Below are positions 6,119 through 14,327 of a stretch of DNA of 19,863 bases, in pieces; within the stretch, counting starts at the first letter, position 1, and the number at the start of each line of letters is the position of its first letter. The notes beneath the pieces were generated by a model that had not been told where the DNA came from, searched no databases, and was given only the letters and a program-made list of their open reading frames with translations. The stretch lies in contig DASXZO010000130.1 in the NCBI GenBank assembly GCA_036501845.1, forward strand, positions 1 through 19,863, read 5' to 3'. Position numbers and translations under genes: made by a program. This DNA comes from JBBREP01 sp036501845. Lineage in GTDB: Bacteria > Actinomycetota > Acidimicrobiia > IMCC26256 > PALSA-610.

Positions 6119-6694
6119 TCAGCGCACCTCGATACCGAGCTCGTGGGCATCGTCTGGCGTGTCGACGTCGCGGAACTCGATGGCATCGGCCACCGTGGAC
6201 CACACCGACTCGTCGATCCAATCGATGTCGCCGTGCTGCGCACCACCCTGCAGCCACTTGAAGCTCCGTGTGCCGGCATCGCTCGCTCGCGCCATCGCCT
6301 CGAGCGCCGGACCGCCATATTTGGCGCATCCGTATTGCGGTCGGCCGCGCGCGATCGGGATCACGGTCGAGGCCGGTCGATCCACGAGGCACTGCAACAG
6401 CACGCGTGATACCCGCGGCATATCGCACGCCAAGAGCACCACGCTGGTGTCCGGCTCGAGGTGCAGTGCGCGCACGCCACACACGAACGCCACGAGCGGC
6501 CCCTCACCGGCGGGTGATTCGCGAACGCATCGCAGCGGCGACGCGCCACTCCCCACCTCGATGCACGGATCGCATACCGACGAGAGCACCGCCGCGGCGC
6601 GCGCCGCGAACGTCTTGCCGTCGAGCGCCACTCGCGCCTTGTCGACCCCGAGCCGCCGGCTCTGCCCGCCTGTGAGCAGGACGCCTGCGACCAC
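6119..6694 (-). CDS. mobA: Molybdenum cofactor guanylyltransferase MobA-like
   Basis: MobA adds GMP to molybdopterin to make the guanine dinucleotide form used by DMSO-reductase-family enzymes. The 191-residue protein starts with the nucleotidyltransferase signature LTGGQSRRLGVDK (7-19), followed by EGPLVAF (64-70) and the metal-binding LACDMP (88-93, Asp91). Length is normal for the family. It begins at a GTG (6694) 3 bases after the TGA of the pterin dehydratase, and fdhD follows, so the three form one unit. The fdhD neighbour supports the molybdenum assignment over other nucleotidyltransferases of this fold. Confidence 0.88.
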   Translation of the reverse strand: MVAGVLLTGGQSRRLGVDKARVALDGKTFAARAAAVLSSVCDPCIEVGSGASPLRCVRESPAGEGPLVAFVCGVRALHLEPDTSVVLLACDMPRVSRVLLQCLVDRPASTVIPIARGRPQYGCAKYGGPALEAMARASDAGTRSFKWLQGGAQHGDIDWIDESVWSTVADAIEFRDVDTPDDAHELGIEVR

Positions 6695-6697
6695 TCG

Positions 6698-6982
6698 TCA
6701 GACGATCGCGTCGAACTTGGCCGCCAGCTGCACGTCGAGCTCGGTCAGCCCGCCTGCGTCGTGCGTGGTGAGCAACAGCCCGACGTTGCGCCAGCGGATG
6801 TCGATGTCGGGATGGTGGTTCGCGGCCTCGGCGATGAAGCCCACCTGCACCACGAACGCGATCGCGTCAGGAAACGACGAGCGCGCGAACGACTTGCGGA
6901 TCGCGTCGCCGTCGCGCTCCCAGCCGTCGAGATCGGCCAACGCCGCCTGCACATCGGAGTCGGAAAGTCGTTTGGGGGCCAC
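6698..6982 (-). CDS. Pterin-4a-carbinolamine dehydratase (PhhB/PCD family)
   Basis: The 94-residue product belongs to the COG2154 family, which dehydrates 4a-hydroxytetrahydropterin to recycle the pterin cofactor. The complete catalytic pattern is present: Glu52, then His56-His57-Pro58, Trp64, His74 and Asp83 at the canonical spacing. It starts at a GTG (6982) with AGAGG close upstream. A longer frame into the plus-strand genes is a reading-frame shadow. Its place as first gene before mobA and fdhD matters. No aromatic amino acid hydroxylase is nearby, and comparative work on this family has proposed a role in molybdopterin metabolism. The enzyme class is secure; the pathway is inference. It is divergent from the DUF971 gene, with 46 bases between the starts. 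Confidence 0.9.
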   Translation of the reverse strand: MAPKRLSDSDVQAALADLDGWERDGDAIRKSFARSSFPDAIAFVVQVGFIAEAANHHPDIDIRWRNVGLLLTTHDAGGLTELDVQLAAKFDAIV

Positions 6983-7028
6983 GCCTCTATTCCATCTCCC
7001 GGCGTCGATCGGGCCAAACTCGCGACCA

Positions 7029-7352
7029 ATGACGTTCGAGATCCCTGCGAGCGAGCCACCCGAGGGCATCGAGCTCGATCGCGCGCGCCACCTGCGGTTG
7101 CGTTGGCACGACGAGACGGTGACCACCTTCGCGCTCGACACGCTGCGGGCTGCGTGCCCGTGCGCCGAGTGCCGCGCTCGGCGCGAGCAGGGCCTCGCGG
7201 TGCCGCCACCGCGACTCGCAGGCGGCCCGCCGCTCGAGGCTCGCGGCGCCGAACTCGTGGGCAACTGGGGCATCCTCCTGCGTTGGGACGACGGCCACGA
7301 GACCGGCATCTTCTCGTGGGGCTTGCTCCGCCGGCTCGCTGCCGACGACTGA
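7029..7352 (+). CDS. DUF971 protein (gamma-butyrobetaine hydroxylase N-terminal-like), zinc site
   Basis: This 107-residue stand-alone protein matches the DUF971/GBBH-like N-terminal domain. The pattern LRLRWHDE, then LRAACPCAEC, then GNWGILLRWDDGHETGIFSW is characteristic. Cys43, Cys45, Cys48 and His90 correspond in order and spacing to the C-x-C-x2-C...H zinc site of gamma-butyrobetaine dioxygenase. The catalytic oxygenase domain is absent. The family has been linked in some genomes to Fe-S or cofactor assembly genes, but its molecular role is not established. The ATG at 7029 has no strong ribosome site. It lies 31 bases before the ABC ATPase and may share its transcript. Confidence 0.85.
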   Translation: MTFEIPASEPPEGIELDRARHLRLRWHDETVTTFALDTLRAACPCAECRARREQGLAVPPPRLAGGPPLEARGAELVGNWGILLRWDDGHETGIFSWGLLRRLAADD

Positions 7353-7383
7353 ACCGGACAGGCTCCGCCACGCTCGGATCGGT

Positions 7384-8307
7384 GTGGAACACTGGGCTGT
7401 GCCTGCCATCGTCGTCGACGATCTGCGCAAGTCGTACGGCAACTTCCAAGCCGTGCGCGGTGTGTCGTTCGAGGTGGGCCACGGCGAGGTCTTTGCGCTG
7501 CTCGGGCCGAACGGAGCGGGGAAGACGACCACGGTCGAGATCCTCGAAGGGTTCCGCGAGCGCGACGGCGGAACGGTGCGCGTGCTGGACGTCGACCCGT
7601 TCGAGCGGTCCACACAGCGCGCGCTGCGCGAGCGCCTGGGAATCGTGCTGCAGGAATGCGCGGTCGAACCGTTCCTCACCGTGCGCGAGGTGCTGCAGCG
7701 CCACGCGACCTTCTATCCCGCGCCGCTTCCAGTGGACGAGGTGATCGCGAAGATCGGGCTCGAGGAGAAAACCGACGCGCGCGTGAAGACCTTGTCGGGC
7801 GGCCAGCAACGACGCCTCGACGTGGGCTTGGGGATCGTGGGCCAGCCCGACCTGATCTTCCTCGACGAACCCACGACGGGATTCGATCCGAACGCGCGGC
7901 GCGAGGCGTGGGACATGGTGCGCAACCTGCGCGCCGGCGGCACCACGGTGCTGCTCACGACGCACTACATGGACGAGGCCGAGGCGCTCGCCGACCGCGT
8001 CGCGATCATCGCCGGCGGCGCCATCGTTGCCGAGGGTGCGCCCGACACACTCGGCGCGCGCGACACCAGCGCCGTGCACATTCGCTTCGCACTCCCGCCC
8101 AACGTCGAAGCCGCCGATCTGCCGGTGGCGGTCACCACCGAGCACAACGGCCACGTGGCAATCGAGACCACCGATGAGGTGGAGGTGCTCCACTGCCTCA
8201 CCGGCTGGGCCCTCACGAACCACCACGAGTTGCATGGGCTCGTGGTGGAGCGCTTGACGTTGGAAGACGTGTACCTGCGCCTCACCGCCGAGGTTCACCA
8301 GCCATGA
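7384..8307 (+). CDS. ABC transporter ATP-binding protein, DrrA-like exporter
   Basis: This is the cytoplasmic ATPase of an ABC-2 exporter, 307 residues from the GTG at 7384. A GTG at 7399 would give a more usual N-terminus beginning VPAIVVDDLRKSYG. All nucleotide-binding motifs are intact: Walker A GPNGAGKT (41-48), Q-loop Gln90, signature LSGGQ (137-141), Walker B LIFLDE (157-162) and His194 in TTHYMDEAE. The C-terminal part (about 215-307) is the accessory region typical of the CcmA/DrrA class. Its TGA overlaps the ATG of the permease gene (ATGA), so the two are translationally coupled. The class includes drug, lipid and polysaccharide exporters; the substrate cannot be told. Confidence 0.9.
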   Translation: MEHWAVPAIVVDDLRKSYGNFQAVRGVSFEVGHGEVFALLGPNGAGKTTTVEILEGFRERDGGTVRVLDVDPFERSTQRALRERLGIVLQECAVEPFLTVREVLQRHATFYPAPLPVDEVIAKIGLEEKTDARVKTLSGGQQRRLDVGLGIVGQPDLIFLDEPTTGFDPNARREAWDMVRNLRAGGTTVLLTTHYMDEAEALADRVAIIAGGAIVAEGAPDTLGARDTSAVHIRFALPPNVEAADLPVAVTTEHNGHVAIETTDEVEVLHCLTGWALTNHHELHGLVVERLTLEDVYLRLTAEVHQP

Positions 8308-9101
8308 GCACGGCGGTGGCGACCGGTCGCAGGCGCAGCGACCTCGGGCTCGTGTGGTCGGAGCTCAAGTACGAGCAGCGAGCGTTCTGGCGCAACCCGT
8401 TCGCAGCCGCGTTCTCCGTGGGCTTCTCGGTGGTGTTCCTCATATTGCTTGGTTTGAGCGGCGGCAACGACCGTGTCTCGTTCCTCGGCAACGTGCGCAC
8501 CGTGCAGTACTACGTGCCCGGATTTCTCGCGTACGGCGTGATGGCGACGTGCTTCAACGTGCTCGCGATCACGCTCGTCGGCCGCCGCGAGCTCGGCCTC
8601 CTCAAGCGCCTGCGCCTCAGCCCACTCCCCACGCGTATCTACTTCGGCGCGTTGCTCCTGAACGCGCTCGTGGTGAGCACACTGCAGATCATCGCCTTGA
8701 TGCTGATCGGGCGGTTCGCATACCACGTTGCGATTCCAGGCAACCTGATCGCACTCGTCCTCGCGATCGTGGTGGGCGTAGTCACGTTCGCGGCGCTCGG
8801 CATCGGCGCGAGCGGCCTGATCCCCAACCAGGAGGCAGCCGGACCGGTGCTGAGCATCGTGTTCTTCGTGCTGCTCTACCTGTCGGGCCTGTGGTTCCCG
8901 CTGCAACCGGGCTCGGCGCTCGCACGCATCTCGGCCTGGTTTCCCGTGCGGCATTTTATCGTCGCGACCTTTGCGCCCTACGACCCGCGCCCGCACGCCA
9001 ACGCGTTCGCCTGGCACGACCTGTTGGTCATGGGCATCTGGGCGGCGGTCGCGAGCGTGATCGCGGTGCGCCGATTCAAGTGGGAACCGCGCCGCAGCTG
9101 A
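8304..9101 (+). CDS. ABC-2 type transporter permease, partner of the upstream ATPase
   Basis: The 265-residue protein has the ABC-2 permease plan. A cytoplasmic N-terminus is followed by about six membrane segments near residues 33-51, 72-92, 113-136, 148-172, 181-200 and 240-256. The loop GRRELGLLKRLRLSPLP (93-109) is the typical coupling stretch that contacts the ATPase, and LSGLWFPLQP with WFPVRH (193-217) is the usual C-terminal signature of DrrB/NodJ-like permeases. It overlaps the ATPase stop by 4 bases. With one ATPase and one permease gene, the working exporter is expected to be a dimer of each. The next gene is convergent, so the operon ends here; I see no strong terminator in 9102-9179. 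Confidence 0.88.
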   Translation: MSTAVATGRRRSDLGLVWSELKYEQRAFWRNPFAAAFSVGFSVVFLILLGLSGGNDRVSFLGNVRTVQYYVPGFLAYGVMATCFNVLAITLVGRRELGLLKRLRLSPLPTRIYFGALLLNALVVSTLQIIALMLIGRFAYHVAIPGNLIALVLAIVVGVVTFAALGIGASGLIPNQEAAGPVLSIVFFVLLYLSGLWFPLQPGSALARISAWFPVRHFIVATFAPYDPRPHANAFAWHDLLVMGIWAAVASVIAVRRFKWEPRRS

Positions 9102-9179
9102 GCGGCGAGAGTCGAGTACGCCAGCGGTTCGGCTTTCGTCGCCACCATGGAAGGAGGGCTTCGAGTCCGGTAGCTCGTG

Positions 9180-12173
9180 TTATTCGGTTCCTGGGCGGTT
9201 CGCGAGCGTCGCGCGTACGCGTTGCACGTCGTCGGCCTGGAATTTCGGGACGTGCGCTCCGACCTCGGCCCGGAGTCGGTCGGCCTCGCCGAGCAGCGCG
9301 GCGGCCCTTTCGGACTCACCGTCCTCGACCGCGACGGCGGCTAGGACGGTCTGGCACACCGCCAGCACCGACGCGATCTCGAAGTCAGGGTCGATCCGGT
9401 TGCGGAACCGATCGGGGCCTTGCGAACGATGGATTTCGAGCGCCTGTTCTGCGGCGTTCGACGCGTCGCTATCGCGACCCTGGACCCGGTACAAGACCGC
9501 CAATCCCGCGCGAGCCAGGAACAGGATGTGCGGACTGCGCAACCGGCGACCGGCGTCGAGCGCGAGTTGGATCATCTGCTGCGCTCGCACAACATCGCCA
9601 TCCGCGAGGAGCGACCATGCGAGCCGCGAGTAGAGCGAGCCGGCGAAGCCGCGCATTCCGAACTCGTCGGCGAGCGCCACTGCCTGTTCCAATTCATCGA
9701 CGGCATCTCGGTAGCGGCCATGGCGTTCATCGAAGTCGGCCAAAATGCCCAGCGTCATGGCGTGCATCGCCGGTCGGCGCGAACGACCAAACTTCTCCGC
9801 CGCCGTCCGATAGCAACGTTCGGCTTCGACCACATCGTCGTCGAGCATCGCGAGGATCGCTTCCGAATATGCCCGCGCACCGAGAACGAACACGTCATCC
9901 GGCGCTCCGCGATACACACCGAGGGTTTCGCGGCGGCGGGCACGCGCTTCATCGAACCTTCCGGCCAATCGAGCGGTCTCGGCGTAGAACGACAACGTGA
10001 ATGCAAGACCGGACGCGTCGTTGTCGCGAACGTAGATCTCGCGTGCCGCGCGCAAATCGTCGTCGGCCCTCGCAATATCACCGGCGACGAACCGCAGCAG
10101 ACCACGACCCGTCAATGCGAGCGCTCGCGTCTGGTCAGTCGTGGCGGCTGAGCAAGCAAACGCTGTGTCGATCCAGCGCGCGCCCTCCGTTTGGGTGCCC
10201 GCGAGCCAATGCGCCCAGCTCGCTCCCCCGGCGATCACCAACGCCGTTTCCGCGTCGTCGTTGGACACCGCCCATTCGAGTGCGGCTCTCAGGTTGTCTT
10301 GCTCCAGATTGATCGAGCACAGCCATTCACCCTGCATGGCGCCCGTGAACGCGTCTTTACTCTCGGAACAAAGGCGGGCGAAATGGGCGGACATCGCGTC
10401 GCGCGTGCGTTTCGTTTCACCGCGCGCAGTGAGCTTCTCGTGTCCGTACTGCGCCAGTGTTTGCAGCTGCGTGAACCGAACTACGTCGCCGGACCGCACC
10501 GCGACGACGAGCGATTTCTCGACCAACACCTGGATGAGATCGGCGATCTCTGACGCGACAAGCAACTCGTCTGCGCAGACCGCCTCCGCGGTGGAGATAT
10601 CGCATCCGCCGGGAAACACGGAGAGGCGTTCGAACACGCGTTGCTCCGCGTCGAACAGCAGGTCGTAACTCCAGTCGACAACCGCGCGAAGCGTTTGCTG
10701 GCGCGGGAGCGCGTTGCGGGAGCCGCCGGTGAGCAAGCGAAAGCGATCATGTAACCGCGACGAAATGTGCCGGAGCGGCAACGCGCGACTGCGAGCCGCC
10801 GCGAGCTCGACCGCGAGCGGCAACCCGTCGAGGCGAACACAAATTTCAGCGATCACACCGAGAAGCTCGTCGGAAACCTCGAGCGGCGCGCCGGCCGCGT
10901 GCGTTCGCGCGACAAAGAGCTGCACCGCGTCGTCCGTCGAGAGGGGCGGCACCGGCCAGACCGTCTCGCCGTTGACCCGCAAGGCCTCACGGCTCGTCGC
11001 AATCAGCTGCAAGCTCGGGCAGCTGCGGAGCAGTTCGTCCGCGACAGCGGCTGCCACCTCGATCACGTGCTCACAATTGTCAAGCACGATGACCAATTCG
11101 CGGTCACCGATCACCTCCTCGAGGCACACGGCGTCCGGCGCGTCGAGCGCGTTCGCAATGGCTGCGCGCACTGCAGCAGGGTCGCCAATGGGGGCGAGCT
11201 CGACGACGTAGCCACCATCGGCAAGGGAGCCCGACCTCATTCGCGCAATCTCGAGCGCGAGACGAGTCTTGCCCACGCCGCCCGGACCTACGAGCGAGAC
11301 CAACCGTTCATCCGCCACGAGCCGCGCCAATTCCTGAAGCTCGTCGTTCCGACCGACCAGGCGGTTGAGCGCTTCGGGCACCCTGCCCCGACGCTGCGCA
11401 CGTCCTGATTCGCCACCGCGCGACACGCCCGCGTCGAGGCTCGCATCCTGGTCGAGGATCGCCGCTTCGAGTCGACGCAACTCCGGGCCAGGCTCCAGCC
11501 CGAGCTCCTCGCCGAGGATGTGGCGACCCTCTTGAAACGTCCGCAGCGCGTCGGCCTGGCGACCGGCCCGATACAGCGCGACCATGAGCTGCCCGCGAGC
11601 ACGCTCTCGCAACGGTTGCGCAGCGACGAGCGCCTCGAGCTCGGCGATCCCAGCATCCGTGCGCCCGAGCGCAAGCTCGAGATCGATGCGCTCCTCGATC
11701 ACCGCGAGCCGCATCTCCGTCAACCGGCTGATCGTGGGTTGCGCGAACTCGTCGTATGCGAAGTCGATCAGGGGATCGCCGCGCCACAGCGCGTCGGCCT
11801 CCGCGAACAGCACACATGCCCCCTTGGGATCATGCGCCGCCGCGGCCTGCCCGGCCGCAACCAGATCCTCGTATCGGTGCACGTCGATCGCGTCAGCCGG
11901 CAGATCGAGGACGTAGCCCGAGCCGCGCATCACCACGACATCTGCCGCACCAAGCGCACCGCGAAGCTTCGATGCGAGCGCCTGCAAACCGTTGCGAACC
12001 TGCGGCGGCGGTTCCTCGCCCCAGAGCGCGTCGACCACCTGATCAGTCGGAACCACGCGGCCCACGCGCAGGGCGAGCAGCGCGAGAAACGCCCGCTGCT
12101 TGCCCCTCGACACGGAGATCTCGGAACCATCCGCACCGCGAACCTCGAGTTCGCCCAAAAGGCCTACCCGCAC
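9180..12173 (-). CDS. AfsR/SARP-type transcriptional regulator with NB-ARC ATPase and TPR
   Basis: This 997-residue regulator has the AfsR plan. An OmpR-type winged-helix DNA-binding domain (about 1-95) has the usual RGKQRAFLALLALR and DALWG elements. A bacterial transcriptional activation domain (about 98-243) includes the conserved RERARGQLMVALYRAGRQADAL. An STAND-type ATPase follows with Walker A GPGGVGKT (296-303), Walker B LVIVLDNCEH (360-369) and GLPLAVELAAAR (450-461). The C-terminal half is helical TPR-like (about 600-990). Such proteins bind direct repeats at promoters and switch state on ATP. The start is a GTG at 12173 without a clear ribosome site. It is divergent, 64 bp apart, from the 105-codon ORF and second ABC exporter, its most likely local targets. 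By eye its base composition is less GC-rich than the flanking signalling genes. The inducing signal is unknown. Confidence 0.9.
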   Translation of the reverse strand: MRVGLLGELEVRGADGSEISVSRGKQRAFLALLALRVGRVVPTDQVVDALWGEEPPPQVRNGLQALASKLRGALGAADVVVMRGSGYVLDLPADAIDVHRYEDLVAAGQAAAAHDPKGACVLFAEADALWRGDPLIDFAYDEFAQPTISRLTEMRLAVIEERIDLELALGRTDAGIAELEALVAAQPLRERARGQLMVALYRAGRQADALRTFQEGRHILGEELGLEPGPELRRLEAAILDQDASLDAGVSRGGESGRAQRRGRVPEALNRLVGRNDELQELARLVADERLVSLVGPGGVGKTRLALEIARMRSGSLADGGYVVELAPIGDPAAVRAAIANALDAPDAVCLEEVIGDRELVIVLDNCEHVIEVAAAVADELLRSCPSLQLIATSREALRVNGETVWPVPPLSTDDAVQLFVARTHAAGAPLEVSDELLGVIAEICVRLDGLPLAVELAAARSRALPLRHISSRLHDRFRLLTGGSRNALPRQQTLRAVVDWSYDLLFDAEQRVFERLSVFPGGCDISTAEAVCADELLVASEIADLIQVLVEKSLVVAVRSGDVVRFTQLQTLAQYGHEKLTARGETKRTRDAMSAHFARLCSESKDAFTGAMQGEWLCSINLEQDNLRAALEWAVSNDDAETALVIAGGASWAHWLAGTQTEGARWIDTAFACSAATTDQTRALALTGRGLLRFVAGDIARADDDLRAAREIYVRDNDASGLAFTLSFYAETARLAGRFDEARARRRETLGVYRGAPDDVFVLGARAYSEAILAMLDDDVVEAERCYRTAAEKFGRSRRPAMHAMTLGILADFDERHGRYRDAVDELEQAVALADEFGMRGFAGSLYSRLAWSLLADGDVVRAQQMIQLALDAGRRLRSPHILFLARAGLAVLYRVQGRDSDASNAAEQALEIHRSQGPDRFRNRIDPDFEIASVLAVCQTVLAAVAVEDGESERAAALLGEADRLRAEVGAHVPKFQADDVQRVRATLANRPGTE

Positions 12174-12237
12174 GTCACGACCGTACCGGGGCCATCAGAT
12201 CAGCGTTCAGTAAGCGCACCGGCGCATCGTTCGCACC
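12174..12237. promoter_or_regulatory. Shared divergent promoter region, AfsR-like gene and ABC operon
   Basis: This 64-bp space separates the GTG of the AfsR-like gene (12173) from the ATG of the 105-codon ORF (12238), so promoters for both directions must lie here or inside the genes. I could not identify convincing -35/-10 pairs or a clean 7-bp direct-repeat array. The call rests only on gene arrangement. Self-regulation and control of the exporter from one site would be the simple expectation. Confidence 0.35.
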
Positions 12238-12555
12238 ATGGACCCGATCAACGAAGTACTCCTCGGTGTGATGGCCGACACCACCGGCGACACGGTCGCG
12301 GCTCGCGAGCACCTCGCGGCCGCTCAAAGACACTGGCGAACCGGAACCCGACGCCACCGTCAAATCATCGAGATTGCCAGCCTGGTGGTCGCGGGATCAC
12401 GCGAACGCGCCGAGGGGCTCTCGCTCGTGCATGCAGCCGAGTTTCCCGAAGACGCAGACCTGCTCGCACGCATCACCGACGAGTCAGCGCCAGGTAAGGG
12501 CGCGAGCGCAACCTGCGTGTCAGACCAGATCGACGAACAAAAGGAAGCACAATGA
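12238..12555 (+). CDS. Small helical hypothetical protein leading the ABC operon
   Basis: The 105-residue frame starts MDPINEVLLGVMADTTG and looks all-helical, with TPR-like spacing (VAAREHLAAAQRHWR, then ERAEGLSLVHAAEFPEDADLL). The last 25 residues are polar and probably disordered. Its TGA overlaps the ATG of the ABC ATPase (ATGA at 12552-12555), strong evidence that it is translated and coupled to the exporter. It has no signal peptide, membrane segment or metal motif. I do not recognise a named family. It resembles fragments of TPR repeats such as those in the neighbouring regulator, so it might bind that regulator or the ATPase, but that is conjecture. Confidence 0.65.
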   Translation: MDPINEVLLGVMADTTGDTVAAREHLAAAQRHWRTGTRRHRQIIEIASLVVAGSRERAEGLSLVHAAEFPEDADLLARITDESAPGKGASATCVSDQIDEQKEAQ

Positions 12556-13481
12556 TCGAGGCCAAACACCTCACGAAGCGCTACGGCAGGACCATCGCGG
12601 TCAACGAGGTGTCCTTCGCTGTGAAGCCCGGGCAGGTGACCGGCTTCCTCGGCCCCAACGGCGCCGGCAAGTCGACCACGATGCGGATGATTCTCGGCCT
12701 CGACGCCCCGACGTCGGGTGAAGTCCGTGTGGACGGCAAGCCTTACCGCGAGCTGGCGGACCCCCTTCGTTCCGTCGGCGCCCTCCTGGACGCCAAAGCC
12801 ATCGTCGGCGGTCGTAGTGCCGCCAATCACCTGATGTGGCTGGCCGACAGCAACGGCATCGCCCGCCGCCGCGTGAGCGAAGTGCTCGACATCGTCGGCC
12901 TCAGCGACGTGGCCGGGAAGAAGGTCGGCGCGTTCTCGCTCGGCATGAACCAGCGGCTCGGCATTGCCGCCGCGCTGCTCGGAGATCCCCAGACAGTGAT
13001 GTTCGACGAGCCGATCAACGGCCTCGACCCGGAGGGCATCCTCTGGATCCGCAACTTCATGAAGGCGTTGGCAGCAGAAGGTCGCACCGTCTTCCTCTCG
13101 AGCCACTTGATGAGTGAGATGGCGCAGACCGCTGATCACCTCATCGTGATCGGCCGCGGCCGCATCATCGCCGACGCTGGGACCGATGAGTTCATCCACC
13201 GGCACACGGCCGCGAGCGTTCGCGTCCGTGCCGTCGAGCAGAACGTTCTGGCCGAGGCCCTGACCCGTCGCGGCGCGCTGATCGAACACGGCCCCGACAG
13301 TGTCATGACCGTGACCGGCATGGACGCCGCCCAGATCGGCGGCGTTGCGTACGCCCACGCCGTGACCCTGATCGAGTTGGCGCCTCTCGGGTCATCGCTC
13401 GAGGCAGCGTATTTCGACCTGACGAAAGATGAAACCGACTACGACGCCGCCCTGCTGGTCGGCGCAAGCCAAGGAGCCTGA
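12552..13481 (+). CDS. ABC transporter ATP-binding protein, BcrA-like
   Basis: The 309-residue ATPase belongs to the BcrA/lantibiotic-immunity class of ABC-2 exporters. Walker A is GPNGAGKST (34-42), the signature is the altered FSLGMNQR (128-135, SLGM in place of SGGQ), Walker B is TVMFDEP (148-154) and the switch histidine is His185 in SSHLMSE. Where many ABC ATPases carry a Q-loop glutamine, this protein has GALLDAKAIV, as is common in the BcrA class. The C-terminal 90 residues form the usual accessory domain. It overlaps the small ORF upstream, and the permease starts just after it. Related systems confer resistance to peptide antibiotics or move small molecules; the cargo here is not known. 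Confidence 0.9.
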   Translation: MIEAKHLTKRYGRTIAVNEVSFAVKPGQVTGFLGPNGAGKSTTMRMILGLDAPTSGEVRVDGKPYRELADPLRSVGALLDAKAIVGGRSAANHLMWLADSNGIARRRVSEVLDIVGLSDVAGKKVGAFSLGMNQRLGIAAALLGDPQTVMFDEPINGLDPEGILWIRNFMKALAAEGRTVFLSSHLMSEMAQTADHLIVIGRGRIIADAGTDEFIHRHTAASVRVRAVEQNVLAEALTRRGALIEHGPDSVMTVTGMDAAQIGGVAYAHAVTLIELAPLGSSLEAAYFDLTKDETDYDAALLVGASQGA

Positions 13482-13482
13482 C

Positions 13483-14313
13483 ATGAACACTGCGACCGTG
13501 ACCCTCGATGCGACTCACCTCACCGCCGCAGCTTCGCCGATGCGCACTTCGAAGACCAGGCGAGCTGTGAACGCCGAGTGGACCAAGCTCCGTACGCTGC
13601 CATCGACGTGGCGTACCGCAGTCATCGCCACTGTCCTGTCGATCGCCCTGGGAGCGATTCTGTGCGTCTCCCAGGCGCAGCAATGGGCGAGCATGACTGC
13701 CCAACAGCGCCGCATCTTCGACCCGACTTCGTGTTCGCTGTTCGGCGTCGTGTTCGTCGGCGCCATGATGCTCGCGGCCTTGGGCGTGCGGTCCGTCGCT
13801 GGGGAGTACTCGACGGGGATGATCCGGTCCACATTCACCGCCACGCCGACCCGACGTCGGGTATTGGCAGCCAAAGCTGGCGTCACCGCGGCGTTCGTGT
13901 TCCCCGTGGCTCTGCTCGCCGACATCGTGAGCTTCCAGGTCGGACAGCAGATATTCACCGGCAAGCACCTCGAAGTGTCCTGGGATCACGCCGGTGTGCT
14001 GCAGGCGGTGGTCTTCGGAGCCGTCGCCGTGAGCCTCATCGCGGTCATCGGGGTAGGTCTCGGCGGACTCATCCGGCACACCGCCGGCGCGACCACTGCG
14101 CTGGTGCTGCTCATCGTCGGAGGCGTCACGCTCGGCCAGTTACTACCGGCGGGCCTTCGTCAGTACGTGCCCGGAACCGTGTTTCAGGCCGCCGTCACTG
14201 TGCACCGTTCGGCCGGACTCCTCGAGCCACGCGCAGCCGTCGCGGTCCTCGCGACATACGCCGCCATCGTCCTCGCGGCGGCGGCGATTCGAATCGGCCA
14301 CCGCGACGCGTGA
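13483..14313 (+). CDS. ABC-2 family transporter permease, partner of the BcrA-like ATPase
   Basis: The ATG at 13483 was chosen because AAGGAG (13471-13476) lies 6 bases upstream and it follows the ATPase stop by 1 base. The frame is open to 13429, but that part overlaps the ATPase gene. The 276-residue protein has a polar N-terminus ending in AEWTKLRTLPSTWRT (31-45), a hallmark of actinobacterial ABC-2 permeases. About six hydrophobic segments follow (near 46-63, 84-101, 125-150, 170-193, 198-216 and 249-268). GEYSTGMIRSTFTATPTRR (107-125) is the cytoplasmic coupling loop. It is the last gene of the operon; only 14 bases separate it from the convergent GGDEF-EAL gene. Confidence 0.88.
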   Translation: MNTATVTLDATHLTAAASPMRTSKTRRAVNAEWTKLRTLPSTWRTAVIATVLSIALGAILCVSQAQQWASMTAQQRRIFDPTSCSLFGVVFVGAMMLAALGVRSVAGEYSTGMIRSTFTATPTRRRVLAAKAGVTAAFVFPVALLADIVSFQVGQQIFTGKHLEVSWDHAGVLQAVVFGAVAVSLIAVIGVGLGGLIRHTAGATTALVLLIVGGVTLGQLLPAGLRQYVPGTVFQAAVTVHRSAGLLEPRAAVAVLATYAAIVLAAAAIRIGHRDA

Positions 14314-14327
14314 GTCGCGCGAGCGGG

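Noticed and set aside
6745..8298. A minus-strand frame of 517 codons across the ABC ATPase, DUF971 and pterin dehydratase genes.
   Set aside because: It reads against two motif-confirmed plus-strand genes and through the dehydratase in the wrong frame.
12360..13358. A minus-strand frame of 332 codons opposite the BcrA-like ATPase.
   Set aside because: The plus strand has a complete set of ABC ATPase motifs here; the antisense product has none.
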